From contig NZ_CP053904.1 of assembly GCF_013256425.1 (NCBI RefSeq), forward strand, positions 1,054,001 to 1,118,000: 64,000 bases of DNA, written 5' to 3'. The position numbers and the translations under genes were made by a program. Each line of letters opens with the position of its first letter. The stretch's first letter is position 1. This DNA is from Hymenobacter sp. BRD67. Lineage in GTDB: Bacteria; Bacteroidota; Bacteroidia; Cytophagales; Hymenobacteraceae. The notes under the pieces were generated by a model that did no database searches, was not told the origin of the DNA, and saw nothing but the letters and a program-made list of their open reading frames with translations. Positions 45,595 through 54,499 of the stretch are shown here, piece after piece.

Positions 45595-46947
45595 CTACTT
45601 ATTTGCGGCTAACTGCCCGGCCAGCTGACGGGCGTACTTGATACAGTCGGGCACGCTTACGCCGGCTTGCCAGTTGGCTACGGCCACAATTCCCTGGGCC
45701 GCCAGCGGGGCCACGGCGGCCCGCGCCGTCGCCAGGTACTGGTCGAACTGCGGAATGCTCTGCGGCCAGTAGTAACGGCCCTGCCAGCGCGGTGCACCCT
45801 CAATGCCGTAAAGCCGGCTCAGCTCGTGGTGCACGGCAGCCAGCTGCGCGGCTTCCGGCTCCTGCGCCTGGCGGGCAAACTGCGCCCCACCCACAAAGCT
45901 GGTAAAGAGAACCTGCCCGGCCGGCACGCGGTCGGGGAAAAGGGAGCTGGTCCAGATGGCTCCCGCCGAATAAGTGTTTTCTGCCTTCGGATTCAGCGCC
46001 CCGAAGCCCGCGAGCGGGTGCGTCACGGCCGCCCGGTCGTAGGCCGAATATACCAGGGTCATGGGCGGGTAGCGCACGGCCGCCAGGGCTTCGGCGGCGG
46101 CCGCAAAGTGCGGGCGCAGCAGCGGGGCCGCCGCGTAGGCCGGCAGCGCCAGCGCCAGCTGCGAGTAGGGCGCAAGGGCGGCCGGCCGGGGCGGCTGGGT
46201 GGTCAGGCAGTACTTATTTTTAGCTGGTAACCCGATGGCGGTAATCCGGCAATCCGGGTGGTAGTTGGTGAGCTTGGCGGCAAGCGCATCGGTGAGGGCC
46301 TGCACGCCGCCTCGCAGCGTAATAGTGCGGCGGCGCGCAGCTTTTGGGCCTTTGGCCAGGCCGCGCAGCAGCGAGCCGTGCTGGGTTTCGAGCGCCGCCA
46401 GCTGCGGAAAAGTAAGGGAGAGCAGCAGCTCGGCCGGGTCGCCGGCATAAATTCCGGCGACAAATGGATTGACGGCATACTGCACTACTTCGGCCCCGAA
46501 GTGCCGCTCAAAAAAGGCGGCCACGGTTTCGCCCGGCACGGGCGGCGCGGGGCGGCGCAACAGTTCGGCCAGCAGGCGCAGCTTGGTTTTCAGGCTGAAA
46601 AAATTGCTGCTTACCAGCGCGGGCGGCGAGGCCGGCAGGGCTTGGTACCGGCCGCGCCGCAGCACGTAGCGGTGCTGGCTTACCGGAGCCGCTTCCTGGA
46701 TGGGGCTTTGCAGGCCAAGCTCGGTCACTAATTCTTCCAGCTCGGCGCTTAGCAGCAAGGAGTTAGGGCCGGCCTCCAGCTGATAGCCCTCCGGCGTAAG
46801 AGGCGAATAGAGGTTGCCGCCCGGCCGGCCGCTCGCCTCAAACAAGTCGTAGGCCACGCCCGCTTTTTGTAAGTAATACGCCAGCGTGAGGCCGGTGAGG
46901 CCGCCGCCAATAATAGCAACGCGCATAGGAGAAGGGCTGCTGGCCAT
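45595..46947 (-). CDS. protoporphyrinogen oxidase, HemY type
   Basis: The 450-residue flavoprotein oxidises protoporphyrinogen IX to protoporphyrin IX late in haem synthesis. It has the FAD fold VAIIGGGLTGLTLAYYLQKA, EASGRPGGN, and the family segment EAGPNSLLLSA. The block VQYAVNPFVAGIYAGDP is diagnostic of oxygen-dependent PPO. It ends with WQAGVSVPDCI before the C-terminal helix. The annotated ATG at 46947 adds seven residues before MRVAIIGGG; the ATG at 46926 is an alternative start. Haem demand links it functionally to the respiratory operon. Confidence 0.88.
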   Translation of the reverse strand: MASSPSPMRVAIIGGGLTGLTLAYYLQKAGVAYDLFEASGRPGGNLYSPLTPEGYQLEAGPNSLLLSAELEELVTELGLQSPIQEAAPVSQHRYVLRRGRYQALPASPPALVSSNFFSLKTKLRLLAELLRRPAPPVPGETVAAFFERHFGAEVVQYAVNPFVAGIYAGDPAELLLSLTFPQLAALETQHGSLLRGLAKGPKAARRRTITLRGGVQALTDALAAKLTNYHPDCRITAIGLPAKNKYCLTTQPPRPAALAPYSQLALALPAYAAAPLLRPHFAAAAEALAAVRYPPMTLVYSAYDRAAVTHPLAGFGALNPKAENTYSAGAIWTSSLFPDRVPAGQVLFTSFVGGAQFARQAQEPEAAQLAAVHHELSRLYGIEGAPRWQGRYYWPQSIPQFDQYLATARAAVAPLAAQGIVAVANWQAGVSVPDCIKYARQLAGQLAANK

Positions 46948-46961
46948 GAGTAATTAGCGAA

Positions 46962-46969
46962 TAGCTTTG
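46962..46969 (+). promoter_or_regulatory. Bacteroidota -7 box (TAGCTTTG)
   Basis: A perfect match to TAnnTTTG, 38 bases upstream of the GmhB-like ATG. Confidence 0.5.
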
Positions 46970-47007
46970 TTTTTAGATGGGCGAAGCTGTAAAATAAACG
47001 TACTTAT

Positions 47008-47472
47008 ATGAATAAAGCCGTGTTCCTGGACCGTGATGGCGTGCTCAACGAAGAAATGGGCGACTACGTCTTCACGCCCGAGCGCTTCCGCATCTGCCCT
47101 GGCGTGCCCGAGAGCCTGGCGCGCCTCAAGGCGGCGGGCTACTACCTCATTGTGGTAACCAATCAGGCTGGCATTGCCAAGGGGCTTTACACGCCGGCCG
47201 AGGTGCTGGCCTGCCACCACATCTTGCAGCAGGCATGTGGTAATATAGTAGATTCAATATATTATTCCGAAAGCCATCCATCCGTCAGCGAGTCTATTTC
47301 CCGTAAGCCCGACTCGGGCATGCTCGAAAAAGCAGTGGCCCGCTTTCAGCTCGACCCGGCCCGGTGCTGGCTGGTGGGCGACCGCGCCCGCGATATGGCG
47401 GCCGGGGCGAAGCTGGGCGTGCGCGGCATCCTGGTGGGGCCGGCCGAACCCCTGGCCTACACCCCCGCGTAG
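47008..47472 (+). CDS. HAD-IIIA phosphatase, GmhB-like
   Basis: A 154-residue HAD phosphatase starting MNKAVFLDRDGVLNEE, with Asp8 and Asp10 as catalytic residues. VTNQAGIAKG and SRKPDSGML follow, then VGDRARDM. This is the histidinol-phosphatase/GmhB family, which removes phosphate from heptose 1,7-bisphosphate in lipopolysaccharide precursor synthesis. The loop that normally binds zinc through Cys residues has Ser instead at 87, 95 and 97. The exact substrate is therefore less sure. It is divergent from the PPO gene. Confidence 0.83.
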   Translation: MNKAVFLDRDGVLNEEMGDYVFTPERFRICPGVPESLARLKAAGYYLIVVTNQAGIAKGLYTPAEVLACHHILQQACGNIVDSIYYSESHPSVSESISRKPDSGMLEKAVARFQLDPARCWLVGDRARDMAAGAKLGVRGILVGPAEPLAYTPA

Positions 47473-47521
47473 CCGATTTGCGGGAAGCTACTGAGTTTAT
47501 TTTAAGCGAATAAAAGAGGTA

Positions 47522-48436
47522 TCAGCTTTCCTGGTAAAACGATTGCAGGGCCGCTTTAACCTCGGGGTACTCATACACAAAGCCCTGGCTTAAGACCTTG
47601 TCGGCGCTCACGCGCTGCGAGCCGAGCACAATCTCGCTCATCTCGCCCATCGCCAGCTTCAGGCCGAACGCCGGCACCTTGGGCAGCAGTAGCGGCCGGT
47701 GCATTACCTGGGCCAGCGTTGCGGTAAACTCCTGGTTGGTGACCGGGTTGGGAGCTACGGCGTTGTACTCGCCCTGCCACTGCGCCTCTTCCAGCATATG
47801 CACCAGCAGGTGGCACAGGTCATCCAGATGAATCCAGCTCATGTACTGCCGGCCCGAGCCCAGCGGGGCCCCGGCCCCGTAGCGAATGGTTTTGGCAATG
47901 GGCACCAGCGCCCCGCCCTCGGGGCTGAGCACAATACCGATGCGGGGCAGCACCACCCGGGGCCCCAGCTCGCCGATGCGCCGGGCAGCGGCTTCCCATT
48001 GCACCACCACATCGGCGAGGAAGTCGTCGCCGGGGGCCGCAATGGGCGAGTCTTCATAAAGCATTTCCGCTCCCCGGTCGCCATACACGCCTATGGCCGA
48101 GGCAGATAGCAGCGTTTGGACGTGGTGGCCGGGCTTAGCTAGCTCACGGTACAGCAGCTCCAGCCCATCGAGGCGCGAGCGAATGATGTCGTGCTTGCGC
48201 TCGGTGGTCCACTTGCCCTCCGCCACGCTGCTGCCGGCCAAGTTCACGATGCAGTCGGCGTAGGGCACCGCGGCGGGGTCGATGGTGCCGCCCTGGGGGT
48301 CCCAACCAAACAGCCGGAAGTGACTGGCTTTGTGTAGGTCGCGGGTAAGCAGTCCTACCTCGTGCCCGCTATCAATCAGCAGTTCGGCCAGCCGCTGCCC
48401 AATCATGCCCGTGCCGCCGGTGATGAGGATTTTCAT
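47522..48436 (-). CDS. TIGR01777/YfcH-like NAD-dependent epimerase
   Basis: A 304-residue extended SDR starting MKILITGGTGMIGQRLAELL, the cofactor site of the TIGR01777 family (YfcH, human SDR39U1). Typical stretches are VNLAGSSVAEGKWTTERKHDI, SASAIGVYGDRG and the C-terminal block KVLSQGFVYEYPEVKAAL. The physiological substrate is not known. It lies downstream of folE on the same strand, with an unusual palindromic spacer between them. Confidence 0.87.
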   Translation of the reverse strand: MKILITGGTGMIGQRLAELLIDSGHEVGLLTRDLHKASHFRLFGWDPQGGTIDPAAVPYADCIVNLAGSSVAEGKWTTERKHDIIRSRLDGLELLYRELAKPGHHVQTLLSASAIGVYGDRGAEMLYEDSPIAAPGDDFLADVVVQWEAAARRIGELGPRVVLPRIGIVLSPEGGALVPIAKTIRYGAGAPLGSGRQYMSWIHLDDLCHLLVHMLEEAQWQGEYNAVAPNPVTNQEFTATLAQVMHRPLLLPKVPAFGLKLAMGEMSEIVLGSQRVSADKVLSQGFVYEYPEVKAALQSFYQES

Positions 48437-48438
48437 GC

Positions 48439-48533
48439 TAATGGTTAATTTTTCAATGGTTAATGGTTAATCTCTGGTCAGCTCTTAAAAATCATTAATC
48501 ATTGACCACTAAGCAATTAATCATTAAAAATTA
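48439..48533. repeat. intergenic iterated-unit palindrome between folE and the YfcH-like gene
   Basis: About 95 AT-rich bases. One arm has repeated AATGGTTAAT-like units (48440-48470) and the other has AATCATTAATCATT-like units (48490-48526). The centre pairs TGGTCA (48475-48480) with TGACCA (48503-48508). Outer AATTTTT and AAAAATT blocks also pair. The stem is imperfect. Confidence 0.65.
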
Positions 48534-49223
48534 CTTTCCAATCTGCCGCAAAAACTCATTGCGCAAAGTGCTGTCTTCCAAAAACCTGCCCCCGTACTCG
48601 CTGGTGATGGTCGAGCTGCTCGTGTCGTTTACGCCGCGGCTCATCACGCACAGGTGGTCGGCTTCGATGAGCACGGCCACGTCGTCGGTGCCCAGGCTCT
48701 GGCGCAGGTGCTCGGCCACCTGCCGGGTGAGACGCTCCTGTACCTGCGGCCGACGGGCATAATACTGCACCACCCGGTTGAGCTTGCTGAGGCCTACGAC
48801 GTGCTCACCGGGCAGGTAAGCTATGTGCGCCTTGCCGATGATGGGCACAAAATGGTGCTCACAGCACGAAAACAGCGTAATGTCGCGCTCTATCAGCAGC
48901 TGCTGGTACTGGTAGCGGTTGTCAAACAGCCGCACCTCGGGCCGATGCTCGGGGTTGAGGCCCTTAAACCATTCCTGCACAAACATTTTGGCCACGCGCC
49001 GGGGCGTGCCAGCCAGGCTGTCATCGGTCAGGTCGAGGCCCAGCTCCTGCATAATAGCGTGGAAGTGGCCGCTGATAGCCGTAATTTTTTCGTCGTCGGT
49101 ACGGGCAAAGGCATCGGCTCGTAGCGGGGTGCGCAGGCCGGCTGGCAGGTGAGCATCCGGACCGAGGTCGGTAGCCCGCGCGACTGCGGCGGGGGCCGGT
49201 GGGCCGGCAGGTTTATTCTCCAT
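48531..49223 (-). CDS. folE: GTP cyclohydrolase I
   Basis: A 230-residue enzyme opening the GTP ring to dihydroneopterin triphosphate. Zinc ligands lie in LFSCCEHHFVPIIGKAH and in the later LCVMSRGV; the block GEHVVGLSKLNRVVQYYARR is diagnostic. The first 50 residues are a variable extension rich in Ala and Pro. ATG at 49223 overlaps the queD stop by 11 bases. Together the pair makes a 6-carboxy- or 6-pyruvoyl-tetrahydropterin, for queuosine or a pterin cofactor. Confidence 0.93.
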   Translation of the reverse strand: MENKPAGPPAPAAVARATDLGPDAHLPAGLRTPLRADAFARTDDEKITAISGHFHAIMQELGLDLTDDSLAGTPRRVAKMFVQEWFKGLNPEHRPEVRLFDNRYQYQQLLIERDITLFSCCEHHFVPIIGKAHIAYLPGEHVVGLSKLNRVVQYYARRPQVQERLTRQVAEHLRQSLGTDDVAVLIEADHLCVMSRGVNDTSSSTITSEYGGRFLEDSTLRNEFLRQIGK

Positions 49224-49626
49224 AGTATTCCACAAAATTACGGTCGGTTTCGTGGAGCGTCACGGCCAGCTTGAGCGTGGCCGGGAGCGCCGCCCGCAGC
49301 CGCCGCCAAATGACAACGGCAATATTTTCAGCCGTCGGGTTGAGTTCCCGAAAATCTTCGGTATCGAGGTTTAGGTTGCGGTGGTCGAAACGATTCAGTA
49401 TCTCAGATTTTATGATGTCGCTAAGCTGCTTCAGGTCAAAAACATAACCCGTTTCCGGGTCAATTTCGCCGGTGAGGCGCACCGTCAGGTTGTAGTTGTG
49501 GCCGTGGTAGTTCGGATTGTTGCATTTGCCAAACACCTGCTGATTGCGGGCCTCATTCCAGGCCGGGTTGTGTAGGCGATGGGCCGCGTTGAAGTGCTCG
49601 GAGCGGCAGATAGTAAGCTGTGACAT
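49213..49626 (-). CDS. queD: 6-carboxytetrahydropterin synthase family
   Basis: A 137-residue QueD/PTPS protein acting on dihydroneopterin triphosphate. Zinc-binding His16, His41 and His43 lie in FNAAHR and NYHGHNYN; the catalytic Cys35 is in VFGKCNNPNY. The C-terminal part has AENIAVVIWRRL and LHETDRNFVEYYG. Whether it serves queuosine or tetrahydrobiopterin-like products cannot be decided from sequence, because no other que gene is in the window. Confidence 0.9.
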   Translation of the reverse strand: MSQLTICRSEHFNAAHRLHNPAWNEARNQQVFGKCNNPNYHGHNYNLTVRLTGEIDPETGYVFDLKQLSDIIKSEILNRFDHRNLNLDTEDFRELNPTAENIAVVIWRRLRAALPATLKLAVTLHETDRNFVEYYGE

Positions 49627-49832
49627 AGGGTTTGAAACCGCTCAAATGACCTTTTGTTAAGAGTAAAATCACTCCTTATCCTCATAGGATTAATTCAAGA
49701 AAAAATAAACGCGGCAAAAAAAAATACCAGACCTCATAATCAGTTGCGTCAGGCTGCTTAAATTTGGGCAGTCGGAATACTACCTCGGCTCATTTCTTTT
49801 GTTTTTCTACTAGTTACCCATCTTTCCTACCG

Positions 49833-50540
49833 ATGACTAAAAACCTACTTTTCGTCTTCCTGCTCCTGCTGGGGGCCTTGCAAGTGTCGGCTCAGCGCTC
49901 CCCCGTTGACGAGTCGGACCAGAACATCAACAATATTCCCCGCAAAGGCCAGCGCGTAAGCCTGCAACTCGATAACAAGCGGGTAGAGGCCGCCTGGCTA
50001 AAGCAGTTGAACGAGCAGTTTCCCGGTAAAGTGAAAAACAATAAAGGAATCATTACGATGGATGGCGTAACGATTCCGGATATTTCGCCCACGCCGGTAC
50101 GTGTTATTAGCCGCGTAGATGCCCTGCCAACCGGCACCGGCGTATGGTGGAGCATCGACCTGGGTAATGCCTATCTGGGCCAGGCTTCAACACCCACGCA
50201 GTGGAAGTCGGCTGAGAAATACCTCAAAGACTTTGCCCGCTCGATGTACCGCGAAGACCTGGTAGCGCAGATTACCGATGCCGAAAAGGCCCTGGTAACC
50301 TCGCAGAACAACCACATGTCGGTTATCAGCAAGGCCGATGCCATCAAGAAGGATATCGAGCGCAACAAAGCGCGCAAGCTGGAAATTCAGCAGCAGCTGG
50401 CAGCCAATGCCGCTGAGTTGCAGCAGCTTAACAACCAAGTAGATAGCAACCTGAAAGAGCAGGAAGCCGCCCGCGCCGACATCGTAAACATGCGCGTAGC
50501 CCTGGAGGCAGTAAAAGAGCGCATGAGCAAAATCGAGTAA
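49833..50540 (+). CDS. secreted coiled-coil hypothetical protein
   Basis: A 235-residue protein with a signal peptide (LLFVFLLLLGALQVSAQ). Residues about 20-145 form a compact domain with many Val, Thr and Trp residues (for example VWWSIDLGNAYLG). The rest, from about 145, is a long heptad-like helix rich in Lys, Glu, Gln and Ala (KARKLEIQQQLAANAAELQQ), a likely coiled coil. No family was recognised. A very strong terminator follows directly. Confidence 0.7.
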   Translation: MTKNLLFVFLLLLGALQVSAQRSPVDESDQNINNIPRKGQRVSLQLDNKRVEAAWLKQLNEQFPGKVKNNKGIITMDGVTIPDISPTPVRVISRVDALPTGTGVWWSIDLGNAYLGQASTPTQWKSAEKYLKDFARSMYREDLVAQITDAEKALVTSQNNHMSVISKADAIKKDIERNKARKLEIQQQLAANAAELQQLNNQVDSNLKEQEAARADIVNMRVALEAVKERMSKIE

Positions 50541-50550
50541 TCGTTTTTAG

Positions 50551-50595
50551 CCCAATAAAAAACCCTGCCGGCTGCCGGCAGGGTTTTTTATTGGG
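50551..50595. terminator. strong bidirectional terminator
   Basis: A perfect 21-bp stem (50551-50571 with 50575-50595) with a 3-base loop has AAAAAA and TTTTTT tracts in the arms. Confidence 0.9.
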
Positions 50596-50679
50596 CTAAG
50601 CCTAACCTCCACGGCCCGCCTTGCGTTTGGCAGGTAGGCAGGCTGCCTGGCTTGCCCACCCATTACTATTTGCGCACTC

Positions 50680-51096
50680 ATGGAAAAGAAAGAAGTTCAA
50701 CACCAAGTACATCTGGAAGGCGCTGTAAAGCTGCTAACCGGCAACCTGAACGAGGAAGCTAGCCGCGCCGGTATCGATAACCAGCTGCAGCGCTGGATTG
50801 AAGACTTAAAAGAAGCCGCTAATCCCGAGTTTCATCAGCTGGTAGTTGACCTGCAATCGCTGAAGGCGCTCTTGCACGGCGGCACCTACGACGGCGAGCA
50901 GGTAGGCCGCCTGGTACACCACCTTGGCACTGAAACCAAGCGCGTAGCGCACTTTGCCGAGGGCAATACCCGCCTGCACGTCGAGAAGCTCAGTGAAGCG
51001 CTGCTGGCCGCTGCCGGGCAACTGCTGGGCTCCAGCACTACGCCCGAGGAAGATTTGAAAAATAACAACCGGGGCGAGGATACCCTGGCCCGCTAA
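50680..51096 (+). CDS. hypothetical soluble helical protein
   Basis: A 138-residue protein without signal or membrane segment. It is helical throughout, with a Leu/Ala pattern and charged residues, and ends in a polar tail (EEDLKNNNRGEDTLAR). No family was recognised. It is flanked by a hairpin on each side, so it is probably transcribed alone. Codon use is like the neighbouring genes. Confidence 0.65.
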   Translation: MEKKEVQHQVHLEGAVKLLTGNLNEEASRAGIDNQLQRWIEDLKEAANPEFHQLVVDLQSLKALLHGGTYDGEQVGRLVHHLGTETKRVAHFAEGNTRLHVEKLSEALLAAAGQLLGSSTTPEEDLKNNNRGEDTLAR

Positions 51097-51121
51097 ACCG
51101 TCGGCTACTCATAGCCGGGCC

Positions 51122-51161
51122 AAACAGCTCTTCCAGATACTGCTATCTGGAAGAGCTGTTT
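51122..51161. terminator. perfect 18-bp hairpin, likely terminator
   Basis: AAACAGCTCTTCCAGATA (51122-51139) pairs perfectly with the complement at 51144-51161 around CTGC. The T-run after it is weak. Confidence 0.65.
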
Positions 51162-51209
51162 GCGTTTGGTAGCCGCCCACTTTGGGGCGATAAAATAGAT
51201 AGTTAATGT

Positions 51210-52145
51210 ATGAAATTATTTATTTATTCAGAGTTAAAGCCGGCTGCCTGGGCATATTTGCAGGCGCAGCTGCCGGCAGGCTACCAGGCACTACTGGCCG
51301 CCGACCTGCCGACCGAGCAGCAGCGCCTTGCCTTTGAAGCTGCCGAAGTGGTATTCGGTAATCCGCCGCCCGCGTGGCTGGCCGCTGGTTCTTTGCCCTA
51401 TTTAAAGCTGTGGCAGCTCGAATCGGCGGGCTTCGACCGCTACCAGGGCCTGGCGGTGGCCGCGCCGGTTGCCAACATGGGCGATTACTTTGCCTGGCCC
51501 TGCGCCGAAACAATGGTAGCCGGCGTGCTGGCTTACTACCGGGCCTTGCCCGAGCTGCTACGGCTGCAGGCCGAAGCCCGCTGGGTAGGGGCGCCCATCC
51601 GGAGCCGCACCGGGCTGCTGCGGGGCAAGCGGGTGGTGGTGCTGGGAGCCGGAGCTATTGGGCAGGCTGTGCGGCAGCAGCTCAGCGGCTTTGGCTGCCA
51701 GGTGCGGCTGCTGGCGCGTACGAGCCCGCGCGCCGAGCTGCACTCGCGCGCCGAGCTGCTGGCCGCCCTGCCTGTTACCGATTTGGTAATTAATTGCTTA
51801 CCGGGTAGTGCTGTTAATTTCTTTACCGCCGAGCTATTTGCCGCCTTGCCGGCTGGCAGCCTCTACGCCAGTGTGGGGCGTGGCACTACTACCGACGAAG
51901 CTGCTTTACTGCTCAGCCTGCAAGCCGGCTGGCTCGGCGGAGCCGTGCTGGACGTAACCGCTACCGAGCCCCTGCCGGCCAGCCATCCATTCTGGACAAT
52001 GCCCAACGTGCTGCTCACCCAGCACACGGGCGGTGGCCAGCCCTATGAGGCCGAAGGCAAAATTGACCAGCTGCTGCGCAATTTATCCCGGCTCCAGACC
52101 GGCGAGCCTCTCGAAAATCAGATTTACCTAAGCAGAGGCTATTAG
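51210..52145 (+). CDS. D-2-hydroxyacid dehydrogenase
   Basis: A 311-residue NAD(P)-dependent oxidoreductase. The cofactor fold is VVVLGAGAIGQAVRQQLSGFG. Conserved elements are INCLPGSAVNFF, SVGRGTTTDEAAL (with the catalytic Arg normally found in this block), LDVTATEPLPASHPFW and the His of LLTQHTGG. It acts on an unidentified 2-hydroxy acid. ATG at 51210 is the only good start. Confidence 0.85.
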   Translation: MKLFIYSELKPAAWAYLQAQLPAGYQALLAADLPTEQQRLAFEAAEVVFGNPPPAWLAAGSLPYLKLWQLESAGFDRYQGLAVAAPVANMGDYFAWPCAETMVAGVLAYYRALPELLRLQAEARWVGAPIRSRTGLLRGKRVVVLGAGAIGQAVRQQLSGFGCQVRLLARTSPRAELHSRAELLAALPVTDLVINCLPGSAVNFFTAELFAALPAGSLYASVGRGTTTDEAALLLSLQAGWLGGAVLDVTATEPLPASHPFWTMPNVLLTQHTGGGQPYEAEGKIDQLLRNLSRLQTGEPLENQIYLSRGY

Positions 52146-52206
52146 GGCAAATGCTAATTCCGGGCTACCTGGCCTGTGCCCTCACTAACAAGCTGGGATA
52201 GGCTTC

Positions 52207-52746
52207 TTACGGCATACTCTGCGCGGTGAGCTTTTTAACTGGCTGCTGAAGCAGCGCCGCAGCCTCCTCATCGGTGAGCACGCGGGCCTCGGTTTCGCCG
52301 TCCGGAAAAAGGAGCCGGGCCGCCGCCTGGCGAAGCTCGTCGAGGCGGCTGAGGGCCTCCGAAACGGTGGGGTTGGCTTCGAGGCGGGCAAGCAGGCCGC
52401 TGGCCCGCGCCGCCTGAAAAAGCTTTTCGAGCACAAAGGGCAGCACCCAGCCCGCGATATTTGTCATAAAGGCCCCCCGCAGGCCGATACGCAGCAGCAG
52501 CCGGGCCGCCATGCGCTCCAGCAGCAGCGCCCGGGCGGTGGGCAGGGCCTTATCAGCCAGAAAATCGGCAACCAGCCGCGCGTGGCCACTCTGAATTTCG
52601 GCCCGTAGTACGTCCTGCACGGCATCGAGTGCCCGCTGCGCTACCTGTCGAAACAAGCGGCCGGTTTGCCAGGCGCGCAGGCCGGTTTGGCGGGCGGCCC
52701 TGGCTACCTGGCCGGGTAAATCAGAAGGAAGCGAGAAATATTTCAT
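52207..52746 (-). CDS. hypothetical protein
   Basis: A 179-residue protein from the ATG at 52746. It is rich in Ala, Leu and Arg with amphipathic helices. A segment at about 100-125 (LRGAFMTNIAGWVLPFVLEKL) is mildly hydrophobic and may be membrane-associated. No family was recognised. A longer frame starts at 52761, but the five extra residues add nothing. Confidence 0.6.
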   Translation of the reverse strand: MKYFSLPSDLPGQVARAARQTGLRAWQTGRLFRQVAQRALDAVQDVLRAEIQSGHARLVADFLADKALPTARALLLERMAARLLLRIGLRGAFMTNIAGWVLPFVLEKLFQAARASGLLARLEANPTVSEALSRLDELRQAAARLLFPDGETEARVLTDEEAAALLQQPVKKLTAQSMP

Positions 52747-53034
52747 GGGTAAAAAAGCCAACGATTATAGGCTATACGCGAGAGCTGGTGGGTTGGCTAA
52801 GAAAGCGGGCTGCCGGCGAAGAGCCAGGACTTGTGGGTACGAAAGCGTAAAAGTAAAATCATTAATTTGTAATGCCTTACGTAGTTTGTTAACGCTAAAT
52901 AGCGCCGCCAGAAACCCATTTTTACCGGCCTGCGTTAGGGGAAAGCTCAACCAAAAACGCGTTGCAGCTGCTTCTCTCAGTATAGAGAAGTCATTGTGGA
53001 AAGCCAGCCTTAAGCTGTGGTTTTCAGTTGCCTG

Positions 53035-53394
53035 ATGTCCGATTTATTACTCGACATAAACCTACAGGAAGTCCCCGACAATTACCTGGCCGGCGCATGG
53101 CGCGTGGCGCACCGCGTAGTAAACCAGGCCGACCCCGACAGTGCGTTGGCGCAAGCTACCAGCCTGCTGCTCAGCGACGACCTGTTGCAGCTGGTTGCGC
53201 CCATGCTGAGCGAAACTGGTAGCTGGGCCGTGTCGCGCGATGAGCTGCTCAATCGCCCTTACCTGCGGCTGAGCTTCCCGTCGGAGGAAATTCGTGCCCT
53301 CGTGACGCGCCTGCGCCGCACGGCCGATGGGGCCCGCAGTCAGCTAAACCTCTATTTCAGCTCCGGGTTGGAAATGCAGCTCGACCGGCCCTGA
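53035..53394 (+). CDS. hypothetical protein
   Basis: A 119-residue soluble protein beginning MSDLLLDINLQEVPDNYLAG. The composition is Leu- and Ser-rich, with alternating helical and strand segments and no signal. No family was recognised. It ends 48 bases before the PAS-domain gene on the same strand, so the two may be co-transcribed. The stretch before it (52747-53034) holds no gene that I can support. Confidence 0.6.
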   Translation: MSDLLLDINLQEVPDNYLAGAWRVAHRVVNQADPDSALAQATSLLLSDDLLQLVAPMLSETGSWAVSRDELLNRPYLRLSFPSEEIRALVTRLRRTADGARSQLNLYFSSGLEMQLDRP

Positions 53395-53442
53395 GCCCCC
53401 GTTTAGTATATTATTCTGGTAGCTTTCCTAGCTTTTGTAGCC

Positions 53443-54338
53443 GTGACTCATTCAGATGCCCTGCCTGATTCTTCTCAGAAAAAAGAGGAAGAATTTCAAT
53501 TTCTGGCCGACTTTATTCCGCAGCTGGTCTGGATAACTGACCCGGCCGGCTTTCATACTTATTTCAATCAGCGCTGGATTGACTACACCGGCTATACGCT
53601 GGCCGATAGCCTGGGGCCCGATATGTGGAACAACCTGCTGCACCCCGACGACCGCGCCCGCGCCCGCCAGGTGTGGGGGCATTCGCTGGCCACCGGCAAC
53701 GACTACGAGATAGAGTACCGCTTTAAGTCTAAAGCCGGTGGGTACCGGTGGTTTCTGGGCAGGCGCTGCCCCGGCGCGATGCGGCCGGCAACGTCACGAC
53801 GTGGTTTGGGACCTGCACCGACATCCACGACCAGAAGCTGGCCAGCGAGCAGCTGCTGGAGCGCGAGTCGGAGTTTACGACGCTGGCCGATAACGTGGCC
53901 CAGCTTTCGTGGATGGCCCGGCCCGATGGCCATATCTATTGGTACAACAAGCGCTGGTACGACTACACGGGTACCAACCTGGCCGAAATGGAAGGCTGGG
54001 GCTGGGAAAAGGTCCACCATCCGGACCATCTCCAGGTGGTAATAGACTTCGTGAGTAACGCCTGGACGATGGGCCAACCCTGGGAGCTGACGTTTCCGCT
54101 GCGGGGCCACGATGGCCAGTACCGCTGGTTTTTGACCCGCGCCATGCCCGTTCGTGATGAGCAGGGCCACACCATTCGCTGGCTTGGCACCAATACCGAC
54201 GTGACCGAAATGCGCCAGCTGCAGGAGCAGCTACAAAACTCCTATGCCGACCTCGAAGCCAAGGTCACTTTCCGCAACCTGGAATTGGAGCACGAAGTGC
54301 AGCGCCTGCGCAAGCAGCTGGGCGAACAAGCAGGGTAG
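53443..54338 (+). pseudogene. tandem PAS-domain protein, frameshifted
   Basis: Two PAS domains in tandem. The first begins FLADFIPQLVWITDPAGF and NQRWIDYTGYTLADS; the second has LADNVAQLSWMARPDG and NKRWYDYTGTNLAEM. Each is followed by a PAC-like end (EIEYRFKSKAGGYRWFLG and ELTFPLRGHDGQYRWFL). The frame breaks after YRWFLG. One more G in the GGG at 53757-53759 gives QALPRRDAAGNVTTWFG and restores 298 residues. A coiled coil ends the protein and no kinase or other output domain follows. The start is GTG at 53443. Confidence 0.83.
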
Positions 54339-54499
54339 TGCCGTAAACGCTACAGTTCTTTGTCCATCAGAACGTTGTGCAAGAAGGTTGCCAGCTATGC
54401 ATGGGGGTTTGGTTGTAAGTATTGCTTATATAGATAATTTAATATATATCCTGTCCATTAGGCAGATGGTGGACTTAAGCTGGCGCTGAGTGGTTGCCG

